64,000 bases of DNA from Argentina anserina (GCF_933775445.1 NC_065876.1:20522001-20586000); one strand, 5' to 3'. Counted from the stretch's first letter, positions 10,962 to 22,287 are shown. Numbers and translations are program-made. The notes: generated from the sequence alone by a model not told the origin.

Positions 10962-11221
10962 ATCAAGGGGTTCATTGTTTCTTTCAACACTTTGGAAGAT
11001 GATCTAATCAGTTTTGTCTCTACACAAGTTCACACTTGTGCCTTAATCCCATTCTTCACTACCATAGGTGTAATATCTAGTTTTTGACAATAAACAATCC
11101 ACCACCCATGGCTTTATGTCAATTTCAGACGAAACACATTTGTCAACACAGAGTTTTATACTCATAAAACCCTTAAGAACATACATCAATTTATTCGATA
11201 ATTTCAGTTCTGTTCTACAGA
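10962..11221 (-). pseudogene. Remnant of copia protease/GAG-pre-integrase region
   Basis: In an intact copia element about 300 codons of protease (with a DSGA-type active site) and pre-integrase would separate gag from integrase. Only about 260 bp remain here, with a stretch ending WVVDCLLSKTRYYTYGSEEWD and a CRDKTD piece in another frame. No DSGA or DTGA is seen, so the protease appears deleted. Confidence 0.7.
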
Positions 11222-12256
11222 TCAATCCAAAAACTTGGCTTGGTCATACCATAGCTCTAAGTCATTTAGTCCCCAGTCATAATCACTGACTTTTTCTATG
11301 CTATCATCTGATATCATACAACAGAGGTTCATGTCTGCAACCTCCTGAGTGACGGCTTCAATCAGGTTTGCCTCTCTCTTTTTGTTCCTCTTTGGTTTGT
11401 TGCAGTCCACAGACTTGTGACCAGTCTTGTCACAGTTGTAGCACTTGCCTTCAAACCTTGGCTTCTTGGAGATGCCTCCTTTCGGCCCCAGTTTGGACCC
11501 ATGATACTTGCCTTTCTTATTTTTGGAACCTTGACCATGTTCCATCATGTTTGCCTTGGCAGAGACATCATTGATCCATGCTTTCTTTTCGGATCCTCGG
11601 TTGTCTTCCTCAATGCGAAGTCTAACCTCTAGATCCTCCATGGTCATTTCCTTTCGCTTGTGCTTCAAATAATTCTTGAAGTCCTTCCAAGCAGGTGGTA
11701 ACTTTTCAATAGCACATGCCACTTGAAAACTTTCACCTAGTTGCATTCCTTCAGCGTGAATCTCATGCAGGATTAGCTGAATCTCAGAGAATTGACTCAT
11801 CACAGTTTTGGAATCCACCATTTTATAATCAAGGAAACGGCCCACGATAAACTTCTTGGCGCCGGCATCCTCGGTTTTATATTTTTTCTCCAAGGATTCC
11901 CATAGCTCCTTTGCCGTTCCCATGCTAATGTACACATTGTACAATGAGTCGGCTAGACCATTCATGATATAATTCCTACATAAGTAGTCAGAATTATTCC
12001 ATGCATTCACAACAGCAATCTTTGCTTGATCGCCATGGTCATCTTCCTTTAACTCAGGAGCATTCTCCGTCAAAAATCTTGCAAGATTCAGAGTGGTCAG
12101 ATAAAACATCATCTTTTGTTGCCACCTCTTGAAATGCAAACCGTTGAACTTCTCAGGTTTTTCCCCATGGGATACTGAGACAGGTACAACGGGAGCAGTA
12201 GGCACAGTTGGCACCAAAGGTCCCTTGCCATTTCCATAATTTTCTCCGTTAGTCAT
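11222..12256 (-). CDS. Copia gag polyprotein
   Basis: Start chosen at the ATG giving [12 protein letters not shown]; an upstream in-frame ATG at 12277 would add seven residues. Residues about 35-230 match the plant copia gag/UBN2 domain ([79 protein letters not shown]). A CCHC zinc knuckle [14 protein letters not shown] lies near residue 275 and follows a basic stretch ([12 protein letters not shown]). The frame is open throughout. It would bind element RNA and form the particle. It now ends within about 20 codons of the deleted protease. Confidence 0.93.
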   Translation of the reverse strand: MTNGENYGNGKGPLVPTVPTAPVVPVSVSHGEKPEKFNGLHFKRWQQKMMFYLTTLNLARFLTENAPELKEDDHGDQAKIAVVNAWNNSDYLCRNYIMNGLADSLYNVYISMGTAKELWESLEKKYKTEDAGAKKFIVGRFLDYKMVDSKTVMSQFSEIQLILHEIHAEGMQLGESFQVACAIEKLPPAWKDFKNYLKHKRKEMTMEDLEVRLRIEEDNRGSEKKAWINDVSAKANMMEHGQGSKNKKGKYHGSKLGPKGGISKKPRFEGKCYNCDKTGHKSVDCNKPKRNKKREANLIEAVTQEVADMNLCCMISDDSIEKVSDYDWGLNDLELWYDQAKFLD

Positions 12257-12361
12257 TTTTAGAAACGAAACACACACACAAGGTGTAAGTTTACTTGAAA
12301 AAATTCAGATAAATATCGAATACAAATTATATAAGCAATATCAAACTAAACGTCTTAAGAT
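12257..12361 (-). other. Copia leader between LTR and gag
   Basis: Only about 105 bp separate gag from the LTR end. The sequence next to the LTR on the minus strand (ATCTTAAGACGTTTAG) does not match the usual initiator-tRNA-Met primer site, so the PBS is not assigned. Confidence 0.5.
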
Positions 12362-13344
12362 TGTTATAAAAATCAGTGATATATTGCATATATAATTTAA
12401 TAAGCTGAATTATAAATAATCAGAAATGAAGAACACGAAAAGAAATTCAACAAAAATACCTAACGATTTGTGATGGAAGAAATAGTCGAGACGTGTGTGA
12501 TACTACACTGTCCTTAAGACGTTTACGCCTCCTCTACCGGTGCAAGGATGCTTGGCGCTTGTCTCCCAGGATATAACGACTAAACAATTCTAGAAAGTTG
12601 CACTACTAACTAGAACCCTCAACGAACTCGAAAGGTACCTTTATCTATCACCAGAGAAGAACTAAGAACTTTGAGAGTGGGAGAGAAATGTGTTTCGAAT
12701 GGGATTATTTTACAATGAAAGGATGGTGGCTATTTATACTGTGAGGATTTGCAATCAGCAATTAATAAGATGGCTGTTATAGAAATCAAAAAATCATAAC
12801 ATATATGAGTTACATATGTTACAAACATTGATTTCAATTCTGTTATAATTCTCCATAACACACAATAACTCAGTTGTTACAAAAGAAAAATTTGAACAGT
12901 CAAAACCGAATTTTCGGAAATGCAAAAAGAATCTGCGTTCCGACCCTCAATTCGGTGTTGCATTCGTGTCCGCAGGTCGCACGGGCATACACGAGTTTCC
13001 CTTGCGACCTAGGATTTGCACCCCCCCCTGCGTGTGCGCGAGAGGGTATAAGGGGGCTTACACACTTTACAATCCATACACAATGGATTCTATATAAAGT
13101 CTTTTCAACACTTCTCTTTTCCAATGTGGGACAAATACCTTTCCCTCATTCTAAGTAGCCATCTTTGAGTGACAATTTCTTATTCACCCACAAACCAAAT
13201 TACACAAACAAACATATGATCTTGTAGCCCTCATTATGGAGAACTCAAATCTATGTTCATCTTTGATTAATTATAAGCTTAACTTAATTTAATTAATCAA
13301 TTAAAATTTGGTTTTAAATGGTTTTTCCAACCATTTTTCCAACA
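12362..13344 (-). repeat. Copia 5' LTR
   Basis: 983 bp with TG...CA ends and near-identical to 6248-7249. It contains the USE-like motif (13132-13122) and TATA (13099-13091) on the minus strand. Confidence 0.92.
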
Positions 13345-13349
13345 TCAAG

Positions 13350-14814
13350 AACATGGCATATGCTTAAAAGCTTTTCACACACAAGAGTTATAACACATAG
13401 TGAAATCGAAAACCTCATGAAAGATATCAATCATATGCACAAATGAACCCAAACCATATGCTTACTCATGAAACAAACTCCACAGATCAAGAGCTACACA
13501 TTTTAAGAATCATGTGGATCTTTAGAAATGGTAGGCTTAGGCTCGGCATGGATATATTTTTCAGGGTAAAGGAATCACAAAGGTTATCCTCAAGACTTAG
13601 CAGAGCGAACCATCAACCTTATGTCGTCATACTCCATAAAACAAGGCCAAATTTCATCATGTTTGACCCATTCATCATTTTAAACATTGTGAAAACGAAC
13701 AAAGGCTAAAGTATAACATTATTGAGCCTTCAACAAATACATCACAACTCCAAATTCACAAGAACACTTATATGCCGAGATCTCTTCATCATTCTTTTCA
13801 TTTTTTTCAAACCGTGTATATATATATTTTTCTTCTTTTCACACGGCATCTTTCATTTTTTCTCTTTTTCATACTCTTGTCACGGCATCCATATATACAA
13901 TAGCATAACCCCACACTTATATCAAATCATCACTCCATATTAACATCCAAAATCGGCTCTGCCAAGCCTCAAAGACAAGGTAGAGATATAACTATACTAA
14001 GCAAGGATATAACATGTTGGTAATGAAAGAAAATGCTTAACGTAGGCTCAAAGGGGTTAACACTAAGATGTCCCAAGCATGGCTCAAATAGGAATACGAC
14101 TTTTTTGGCTTAAAGTGGTGGAAATCCTAAAAAGATCAAACAATCCTTTTCAAAATCAAAGTATATTATGACATAAAGTCTTGAAAGTTTCACAAAGTAA
14201 GTTCTAGTATTCTCTAGTTCATTGCAATTTTATGGCATATGAATTGATCAAAATAGATGTAATGAGGTTATAAAACCAAGAAACGATAGAATAAACTCTC
14301 CAAAAAAAGGCACATATATATGGCTCGAAACTCACTTAGGTTACATGAATTCAAACAAGTAAGGAACATGCTCATTCTGTACCTAATTTTCAAATCCTCA
14401 TTTACTACATGTTCGTACAAAATCTACACATCGATTAACCATCAAATAACAAGTAAGATCATTTCAATATTGTGATCATCTATTAACCATAAATTCAAAG
14501 ATCAACTCATCCTAGACAGTTAAAGGCATACCTAAGACTCAAAACAAAAACAAAACAACTTAAAATCGAAAATTTCAAACTAAAAATCGGAAATCAAAGC
14601 AACAAAATTGAAACACATAAACATCAAACAATAGAATTCAATGAATGATGTATACCCCACCCCACACTTAAAACTTACATTGCCCTCAATGTACAATATG
14701 ATAAGCAACGAAAATTAAAAAGAGATGAGGGATAAGAAAATGCAAACACTCGTTGACGACTCCTTCATTGGCTTAAGTTTAGAGTCTATAGCCTAGACTT
14801 CTTCATTGCATTTG
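13350..14814 (-). other. Non-coding 3' half of the gag-only element
   Basis: AT-rich. Near 14655-14700 a block reads, on the minus strand, GAGGGCAATGTAAGTTTTAA and then GTGTGGGGTGGGG, a purine-rich motif common downstream of coding regions in Athila/Tat-type elements. The part 13350-13690 is repeated at 38911-39250. No gene recognised. Confidence 0.65.
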
Positions 14815-15336
14815 CTAAAGGAATATGACATGTTCATCCTCCTCATCATCAGAAGATATGATCATGATCTCACCATTCTCCTCCTCATCTTCACTCGAGT
14901 ATGAATCACTGTTCTTGTAGCTTGAATCAACTTCTTCCTTCAAACTCGGATCTTCTTCTTCCTCTTCCTCATTGACATAGTTGTAAGACTCCACCTCTTC
15001 AATTGTAAGTTCTTTGCTCTCTTCCTTAAAGCTAGCATGAATCTCCTCCACAAGATCCTTGAGCTCCTTATGCGATTTTGCCAATTCCAAAATCGATTGT
15101 TTCATTTCATTGATCATCTTGTCTCGGTGGTGCTCCGCTCTTGTAGGCGTAGTCTTAACTCTAGCCGGTCTACCTTTCCTTTTTATGCCAACCAGAGGTT
15201 TTAAATAGTCTCGAGTGTTCCCACACTTCCATGCATTCCTTCCATCCATCTCCACTCCCTTGAACCGAGAAGTACCACTCACCCTAGAGTATGACGTCGA
15301 CACCATACTATCCCTTCTTTCTCCAAGTACTGCCAA
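14815..15336 (-). CDS. Acidic ORF of the gag-only element
   Basis: A 173-codon frame follows gag in the element. The N-terminal half is basic (GIKRKGRPARVKTTPTRAEH), the middle is probably helical (INEMKQSILELAKSHKELKD) and the C-terminus is very acidic with Glu and Asp runs ending in SSDDEEDEHVIFL. No enzyme motif or zinc knuckle is seen. It may be the C-terminal extension of gag, reached by a frame change near 15336, or a spacer ORF. Function is unknown. Confidence 0.55.
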   Translation of the reverse strand: MAVLGERRDSMVSTSYSRVSGTSRFKGVEMDGRNAWKCGNTRDYLKPLVGIKRKGRPARVKTTPTRAEHHRDKMINEMKQSILELAKSHKELKDLVEEIHASFKEESKELTIEEVESYNYVNEEEEEEDPSLKEEVDSSYKNSDSYSSEDEEENGEIMIISSDDEEDEHVIFL

Positions 15337-15992
15337 TATGCATGATCCTATCTCCTACCTCAAGGTTCATGAAGCCTCTTGGTGAAAACGAATCAATGTA
15401 CTCTTGATACTCCCTTAGCAAACCTTGGTAGAAAGTACTAGTCAACGCATGTTGGTTCATGTCATGGTCTAACGGTGCTACTACTTCTTGAAATCTTTTT
15501 TAAGTACTTGTGGTAGGGCTCATCATCTTCTTGTTTGCATGCTCGAATCATCTCTCTCATCCTTGCTCTTCTTGCCGTGAGCAAGAACTCCTTGAGGAAT
15601 GTTCCTTTTAGCTCATCTTATGATCAGATGGAATTCTCTGGAATAGAGTGCAACCATTCTCTTGCTTTGTCAACTAGAGTGAAGGGAAACACCTCAAGAT
15701 ACAATAACTCCAAGTCTTCACATTCCATAGACTGAATAGCATGTTTCACCTTCAACTCAAAACGAAATATATGGACATCAGCCTTCTCAATCTTAAACCC
15801 TCTGAAGAGCGGCATGGTCTTCAAAATTTTATATGTGACCTCCACACGAAAATGATTATGCCTAAGGACCGGCAACACAATGCACTTAAGATGAAATGTA
15901 GGGCTGTCCTTCTCTGGAAACATGTTGTCTTCGCGAAACGCAAACACCTCCATTGCACACTTGAAAGTCTTCTTATGAATTGATTGAACCAA
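15337..15992 (-). pseudogene. Retrotransposon gag domain (frameshifted)
   Basis: The minus-strand frame 15992-15624 includes GFKIEKADVHIFRFELKVKH and LEVFPFTLVDKAREWLHSIP, which is the Retrotrans_gag helix with the conserved W-L-x-S-I-P. The next part, in shifted frames to about 15340, reads LKGTFLKEFLLTARRARMRE, RACKQEDDEPYHKYLK and FYQGL, the second half of the same domain. The breaks mean no complete Gag is made from this copy. The family call rests on recognisable residues. Confidence 0.85.
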
Positions 15993-17280
15993 ATGTGGTA
16001 GCCTTCCTCTCTTCTGAACTCATGAATATTTGGAAAAAGAATGAATAAGTATGGTGAACCCGTGCTTTCTATATATAGAGCAATCTCAATCCTTTTCCAT
16101 GAGGTAGAAAGAAACCTTCTCCCACTCTTATTTGGAATCCAAGTCCGAATGAGATTTCTACATTGAGGGCACACGGCATGGGCTTCTTCTACTTCAACTA
16201 GGACTTATTCTCACAACAACTTCCCTCTCCTAACTCAACTAGGAATCCATCTCTCCCTCTACTTTTGGAAATCCCAATCCGAATGGGAAATCTCCTTCTT
16301 GATGACACATGCACATTTTCCTTGTTTGACTAGGAGTGTCATGGCCACTCCTCTCCTAATCAAACGAGAAATTGATCTTGTCATCTCCTTAATTTGCTCG
16401 ATGGATCCGTTACACATTGGTGGTAGCTTCAACCTATTGAGGAATGTACACAAGCAAGGACATTAGTTGAAACTAATCCACATGGGTTAAAAAACTTACC
16501 TTATCATGCACGGCATGATAAACTTGGGACAAGGACACGACATCCTTGTCTTTGGAAGGCACGGCCTTCTTTGTTGGTGGCATGAGAGTGTCGAACTCTC
16601 TCACTCTTCTTCGCATAAAAGAATACAAAAATCATACAAGAAATATACACGGTTTTGTTCAAAAAAATTTCACAAAAGTCTTTCAATCAAATTCATGCTT
16701 CTACATTCCTAAGTTGTCATTCAAACGATTGAATGACGATTGATTCTAAGTTGTAAACTAAGGTGGACGTGCAGCCTAAGTATGGATGCCTAGACACAAG
16801 TTTGAATCGTTGTTTCAGAAGGCTGGATAGCTAATTCAGAGATAGTAAACATGGTAGGACTCATTTGTTGAACTACGGAGGGCAAACCCTCTATCGACTC
16901 CATCACCGAGATGTATATCAGTCACTAGTTCTCTGAGATCCAATTTTGGTCCCATGTACCAGAGTAATGAAAGAGCGTGCCCCTTACTCAGCTAGAAAAA
17001 AACTTGGATGTTAGACAAATCTCCAAGTGTTAATAAAAGCCGCCCTCAACCTCATGCAAAAACTTTGGAAGAAAACATGAGGGGTTAAGGCTAATATTAA
17101 CAAAAGGGACTTTACCTATTCCGTTCGATTTACAACCTACAACAATCATTCACTCAATCATCAAAACAACATCCTAAGATAAAATTACTATACATTACAA
17201 GAAAATAAGATAAGAATATACAAATGTACAATATGAACAATGAATTCGAAATTAAAAGATTTTGGATCCATCTATATGGA
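15993..17280 (-). other. Leader of the gag-only element
   Basis: The stretch of about 1.3 kb between primer site and gag is rich in short broken frames on both strands, none recognisable. Such long leaders are usual in non-autonomous gypsy-type elements. Confidence 0.6.
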
Positions 17281-17298
17281 TCCCCGGAAACGGCGTCA
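17281..17298 (-). other. Primer binding site, tRNA-Asp type
   Basis: The plus strand reads TCCCCGGAAACGGCGTCA two bases before the LTR edge. It equals the plant tRNA-Asp 3' end (TCCCCGGCAACGGCGCCA) at 16 of 18 positions. Its place just inside the 5' LTR fixes the element's minus orientation. Confidence 0.85.
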
Positions 17299-17300
17299 TT

Positions 17301-18713
17301 TGATGATTGCTCGATTACTCGACATCAATATTTAACCATGTAAGCATCATTAGTAGTATAAAGCAAGAGGGTATCGTTCACAAACCGGAGATCCAGCCAG
17401 GGCTTAGAATCACAAACACTTAACACGAATTCATAAAGATATAAAAGATTGTTGATATATAGGATCGGCATTCAATTATAAAAACAGAAAATAAAATCTA
17501 AACTAATATATACATGTAATTTACCAACCAACACATAAACAATCACCAAACAAATCATGTAAGAACAAAGCCATCTAATTCTATTCTCAATCATGTTCAT
17601 GTCGTAGGTATCAAGGTTCAAACTAAGTTCAATCATGCATCAAGTTCCTACTTGGTTCTTAATACATGGATACATTCTAGCTCAACTACTTGTCTTGCTC
17701 CAAAATCTAACATACCAATTCATCATGCAATTACGTATCACATAGAGAAATCAACATGTTTAAGCACCTATCCAATGCTGAATTTAGAATCAAATTCGGT
17801 GGAAAAACAAAAAAATAATTAATCCACTACTTGTATCATAATCGTTGCTAGCTTTAAATGATTAACATATGCAATATCAACTACTTGTCTTAATCACACA
17901 TGAACAGAAATCATCCAAGAACAAAACATAGAAAACTGAAATAAAACATGAAGATCATAGAGTTAGACTTTGAAATAATCCTACGGGGTTTATTCCAAGC
18001 AAACAAAGATCCTAGGCTACTTGCTTCGAATCCAAAAGATGGAAAAAGGATGAATTTCGGTTTTAGGATTTCTTAGTGGATGAGGGACTGATTCGACAGA
18101 GCTATGGTTTATGCTTGTGTGCAAGGTTGATGATGGATGAATGGGGAGGCCGAGCCTCTATATATAGGAGTCACAAAACCCTTTTTGCTGTCCCTTGTAT
18201 GAGATAGAATCCAATTGGGAAGCTGAAATCTTCTTTGATATGGATTTTGATTCATGTACTCCATATCCAACTTGATGTAGGAAACCAAATCCAATAGGGA
18301 GAACACATGTGGGCTGCACGACATCTCTCCTTGTTTAACTATGAATAGCTAGGTTGGTCTCTTCTTCTCCTTCTTCAACTCGGACATGATTTTCTTGTCT
18401 CACTAGGAATGCATCACGGCATCACTACTTCCTTTCCAAGTATGATTTGTCTTTCCTGAAAAGAAATCGACGATTAAGGAATAGGAAAGAATGAAAAATA
18501 GGAAAGTAGAGTCCTAGTCGAGTAAGGAATCCTAGCTCAATAAGGATTTCTAACACTTGGCACAATTTCATCATCAAAACTTCTAAATTCGGCATAGCTC
18601 TACTTAGAACATACAAATGACAATTATGAACCTAAAACAACTAAATAAGAAGTAACAAAGCATAAGAATATGGTATATAAACATTAAGAACGTCACACTT
18701 TGTGCTCCTATCA
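17301..18713 (-). repeat. 5' LTR (element orientation) of the gag-only element
   Basis: 1413 bp. It matches 4359-5927 except for a roughly 160-bp internal deletion joining ACACATG to AACAGAAATC near 17900, plus scattered point differences. TATA box at 18158-18167. Confidence 0.9.
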
Positions 18714-19060
18714 GGAGGGATTGGGGAAAATAACTCTTACCCAATAACAATGATAGTGTTGCAACCCACTATGACAAGAAGGTATGGGTTTGTGTCGATC
18801 TGATCCTTTCAATGAGATTAATGTCGCTAAAGCGATAATTGAAAATCTAGATGGAAAGAAAAGTGATTCAGATGAGTTGGAAATTTTATTGCAACGTATC
18901 AAGACATGTGTTGAGAATAAGAAGTTAAGCTTTGTTTCAGATGATGTGTGGACATAAGAAAAATTAAACTGGGAAAATGTGAAACCACGAGTAATAATGC
19001 AAAGTTGTGCTAAGGGTAGTACAATACTGGTGAAGGTTCCATAATTCATTCAAACACCGC
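18714..19060 (+). pseudogene. CC-NB-LRR NB-ARC fragment, continuation after the insertion
   Basis: Immediately after the 5-bp duplication, the P-loop resumes as GLGKITLTQ in one frame, out of frame by one base with the first half at 4358. It continues as HYDKKVWVCV (RNBS-A), NVAKAIIENLDGKKSDSDEL, RIKTCVENKKLSFVSDDVWT (Walker B/kinase 2, both Asp present) and a GSTILV remnant (RNBS-B). A stop follows DDVWT and several frame changes occur. Similarity stops near 19050, before GLPL and MHD. It belongs to the gene starting at 3707. Confidence 0.88.
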
Positions 19061-19187
19061 AGTTGACCATGATACTACTACTACTATGATAAACTTGCTG
19101 GAAGAGGGTTGATATCATAACTCATTCAAACACAGTATTTCATAGCTTGTTTTCCCTTCCTAAAATTCCCAATTCCCACCACGAAAA

Positions 19188-19600
19188 ATGTTTGATGCCC
19201 TCGTCTCCGTACTTCTGGAGCAATAATTTTTGAACACACAAAAGAGGCTGTGACACTCATTTTGAATGTTGAGGAAGATGTTCGTAGTTTCAGTAATAAT
19301 CTCATGGCAATCCAAGCTGTGCTAGAGAATGCAAAGAAGAAACAAGTGACAAACTTCACAGTGAGAGACTGGTTGCAGAAGCTCAAGGATGTGTCGTACG
19401 AGAGGGGATGACATCTTAGATGAGCGGAACACTGAAATTCTGAGACAACAATTAGATGGAGGTGAAAATATTGTTAGTACTGCAAAGAAGGTATGCTTCC
19501 CCACTACTGTCATCTGCTTTTGTTTTGGCAAAGTAAATAAGGTAATGCATTATCATAACATTGGTCAAAATTATTTTGAAGTCTAGCATCGCAGTCTTTC
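19188..19600 (+). pseudogene. Second CC-NB-LRR copy: coiled-coil domain
   Basis: A new Rx-N start, MFDALVSVLLEQ, hits a TAA, then resumes as EHTKEAVTLILNVEEDVRSF, LMAIQAVLENAKKKQ, VRDWLQKLKDVSYE and DDILDERNTEILRQQLDGGE after frameshifts. It parallels the 3707 copy residue for residue, so the two are tandem paralogues. No NB-ARC follows: the next recognisable sequence (19622) is already the MHD region. Confidence 0.88.
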
Positions 19601-19621
19601 CTTCAAGATTTTAAGAAAGAT

Positions 19622-20925
19622 GTGTTGCGAACTGTTCAAGTATGTAGAATGCATGATATTGTGCACGACTTTGTGCAATTTCTTAGTAAAGAAGAATGCA
19701 TCATTATAGAAGAGGCCGAGGGTGCTGATGAAAAAATGGAGCTAGGAGGAGGTGATAAGGTTCGTCATATGACCTTAACAGATGTGAAGAATTGTCCACT
19801 TCTCCTTTCCAATTACAAGAATATTCGTACCCTCTCATTCCTAGGTTCAGAAACCACAACTATAAGTCCAGGTTCAATTCTGCAACTAAAATGCATTAGA
19901 ACATTGAATTTGAGTCGTAGCAGTCTCACTGAACTTCCTGAAGAGATTGGTAAACTGATTCATTTGAGATGTATGGATTTGTCTGAAAGTAAGGCTTTGA
20001 AAAAGTTACCATAAGTTGTGTGTGAGTTATGCAATTTACAAACTCCAGATCTTAGAGGCTATTGGAAACTTGAGAAACTACCCAAGGCAATGGAAAAGTT
20101 GATCAACTTGAAGCATCTATATGTTAGGGGTTGTGAAAAGGGATTGGGAGTTTGAGAAGGATGCAAGTACTAGACATGTTTATTATATGTGAGGGTGAGG
20201 ATGTTGAAGCGTTGAAATTAGGAGATCTGGGAAGCATGGACCAGCTTCAAGGAGCCTTCTGATATGGACCTTGGGGAAGAAAGAAGATGTTTTGAGTGAG
20301 ATTGAGAAAAAGCACAGCTGCGGAATAAGTTGCACTTCTCTAACTTGATGGTAATTTTCGAGAAAGATAGCAGAGAGCCGAGAAAAGGTGATGAAGATAT
20401 AATGAAGGCAGTGCAACCACATGGCAATTTGGAAACGTTAGGCATTTGGCATTGACATATTGGCACCACCGAGCCTCTCTACTGGATCAATTCTTTACAC
20501 AATTTGAGACATATTTATCTGGTTTCAGAGATTTTTGCAAGTTTTGCCTCCTGTTGGAAAATTGCCGTCGCTTGAAACTCTAGATATAAGGGGGATGTAC
20601 CAAGTGGAAAAACTGAGAGTTGAGTTTCTGGCCCCTGAAACAGGAATTCTATTCCCCAAATTGAAAATGCTCAAACTGGGAAGAGTGGCAAGGAATAACA
20701 AATGTGGAATCTGCTGAAATCACAATCATGCCACGTTTTTTTGAGTTGGTAATTCGGGAGTGCCAAGAGCTCAAAGCACTGCCAGACTTCCTCTACAAGA
20801 TAACCACTCTGCATACTTTGACGATCAACCGTAGCCCAATTCTGGGAGGAGAATACGAAAAAGGCGTGGAGAAGGAGTGGCACAACATTTCTCACATCCC
20901 AAACCTCTCAATTGAATCTGATTGA
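19622..20925 (+). pseudogene. CC-NB-LRR C-terminal part: MHD motif and LRRs
   Basis: The first frame carries VCRMHDIVHDFVQFLSKEEC, the MHD motif closing the NB-ARC, then LRRs such as LQLKCIRTLNLSRSSLTELP and EEIGKLIHLRCMDLSESKAL. A TAA after KLP at 20014 is followed by further LRRs in several frames (LEKLPKAMEKLINLKHLYVR; PPVGKLPSLETLDIRGMYQV; ECQELKALPDFLYKITTLHT) ending SHIPNLSIESD and stop at 20925. With 19188-19600 it forms a copy lacking most of NB-ARC. At least four breaks are visible. Confidence 0.88.
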
Positions 20926-22287
20926 AACTGAACAGGTATCGATCACCGAATCCTGATTCTCAATCCTTCATTTACAATATTTACCATGATATTCACTTTC
21001 CTTCAATCTTTACATTTACATTCACCAATCCAAAATGCAGGAGGAGTTTTCAAGCGATTGCTCTTCCTTGGACGATCATGTGCTCCATCTCTGGGCTTCC
21101 ATGTTCAGATCAGGGTTTGAATCCATCGTCATGAACTACTTGTTTGGCAATGTCCGTATCAAAATACGAGTCATTTATCTTGAAATGTTATCTTGTGTCT
21201 AAAGCCTGCTATGTGTATTTAGTAGGAGAAGGGATTTGAAAATGCAAAATCAGTTTAACCTAATGGTGGTTAGAAAGTCGGAGCTTCTTGAATCTGCAGG
21301 CTTAATTAGTATGTACATGAATGCATTCCAGCTTTGGAGCTGCATCATTCTGTTGGAGTGCATGTTGAGTTGTTTCCGTCCTTGCAGTTGTCGTATCGGA
21401 TATTGTTATGGTGATTTCAAGCAGTGGTCAGTGGTTACTTTTTTCTTACTAAATTTTCTTTTCTTGTATCGTATCTTCAAGCCGAAATTTCTACTCTATA
21501 CATAACGTACTATTCTAATTTTGTATCCTCAACTTTCATCTCTGGTAATGTTATTACAAATATGCAGGAGGAACTTTCACATGTACTTTCACCATAAAGG
21601 AAATTTGGAATGCATTTAACTGATTGAAGTGGCCCTTAGCTAAACTAGGTACTTGTTATCCATCAACATTTTCATTGAACCAATGCCTTGCCTTACTTTT
21701 AAAGGCTTCAATTTAGGCCCTTTCTAATTCTCAAATTGTCTAATCTTATTAGGTTTGACAACTAATTTCCATAGCATATATGGGTTTTCTTCTCTAAGGC
21801 TGAGATTTTTTGGGAGTCCACGTGGATGCGGATTGGAATCAGAGTGGTACATGGTATCCTAAGTTCCTAACAGTATACATGGAGCTAAAGGTTCTAAAAG
21901 ACGCTAGACACTAGTCAAGCAGGAATGGTGTTTCTGACTCTGTGGACATCCTACTGTGGTCCCTAATAAACCGTTCAACCTCAGCGTCATGAAAAGCCTA
22001 GATCCATTGCATTAGGCTGCACCTTTGTATACTCTGTCCCCTAATGTTGCAAGCTATATGCATGTATATTGGTGCTTATATATATTAATTGTATTGCAAA
22101 CTATATGCATGTGGACTACTGTTTATGTATATTGTAGTTACAGACGTAAAAAAAGTTTAGGGTCTGAAGATTGATAAGTGCATCACTAGGCCAAAGGATT
22201 TGGTGATACAAAATCAGTTGAAGTTAGATAATTCCATTACTAGGACAAAGGATGTGGTAATGCCAAATCAGTTGAAGTTAGATGAAA
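20926..22287. other. Flank downstream of the resistance-gene relics
   Basis: No gene recognised. A 21236-21505 open frame is Cys-, Phe- and Leu-rich with no known family. Confidence 0.5.

Larger units (their letters stand above)
6248..13344 (-). mobile_element. Ty1/copia LTR retrotransposon, 7.1 kb, nested
   Basis: LTRs at 6248-7249 and 12362-13344 begin TGTTGGAAAAATGG on the minus strand. They are flanked by the 5-bp target duplication TCAAG (6243-6247 and 13345-13349). Coding order on the minus strand is gag, integrase, reverse transcriptase, RNase H, which is the copia order (integrase before RT). The LTRs differ at only a few visible places, including a short duplication near 6790, so this is the younger of the two nested insertions. 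Frameshifts, a missing protease region and a mutated integrase residue make this copy inactive. The distant gag-only copy at about 39252-39256 shows the site without the copia. Confidence 0.95.
4359..18713 (-). mobile_element. Non-autonomous (gag-only) Ty3/gypsy-type LTR retrotransposon, 14.36 kb with nested copia
   Basis: Two long LTRs (4359-5927 and 17301-18713) bound the element, which is flanked by a perfect 5-bp target duplication GGAGG (4354-4358 and 18714-18718). Read on the minus strand the order is LTR, tRNA-Asp-like primer binding site, leader, broken gag, an acidic ORF, a long AT-rich non-coding part, purine-rich tract, LTR. No protease, reverse transcriptase or integrase is present outside the nested copia element, which makes this a LARD-like element that must borrow enzymes. 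Without the 7.1-kb copia insertion it is about 7.25 kb. The tRNA-Asp-type PBS and gag fit the Athila/Tat side of Ty3/gypsy (family knowledge, not searched). Confidence 0.9.

Noticed and set aside
3707..20925. A working immune receptor
   Set aside because: Stops, frameshifts, the P-loop insertion and missing NB-ARC blocks exclude a complete product.
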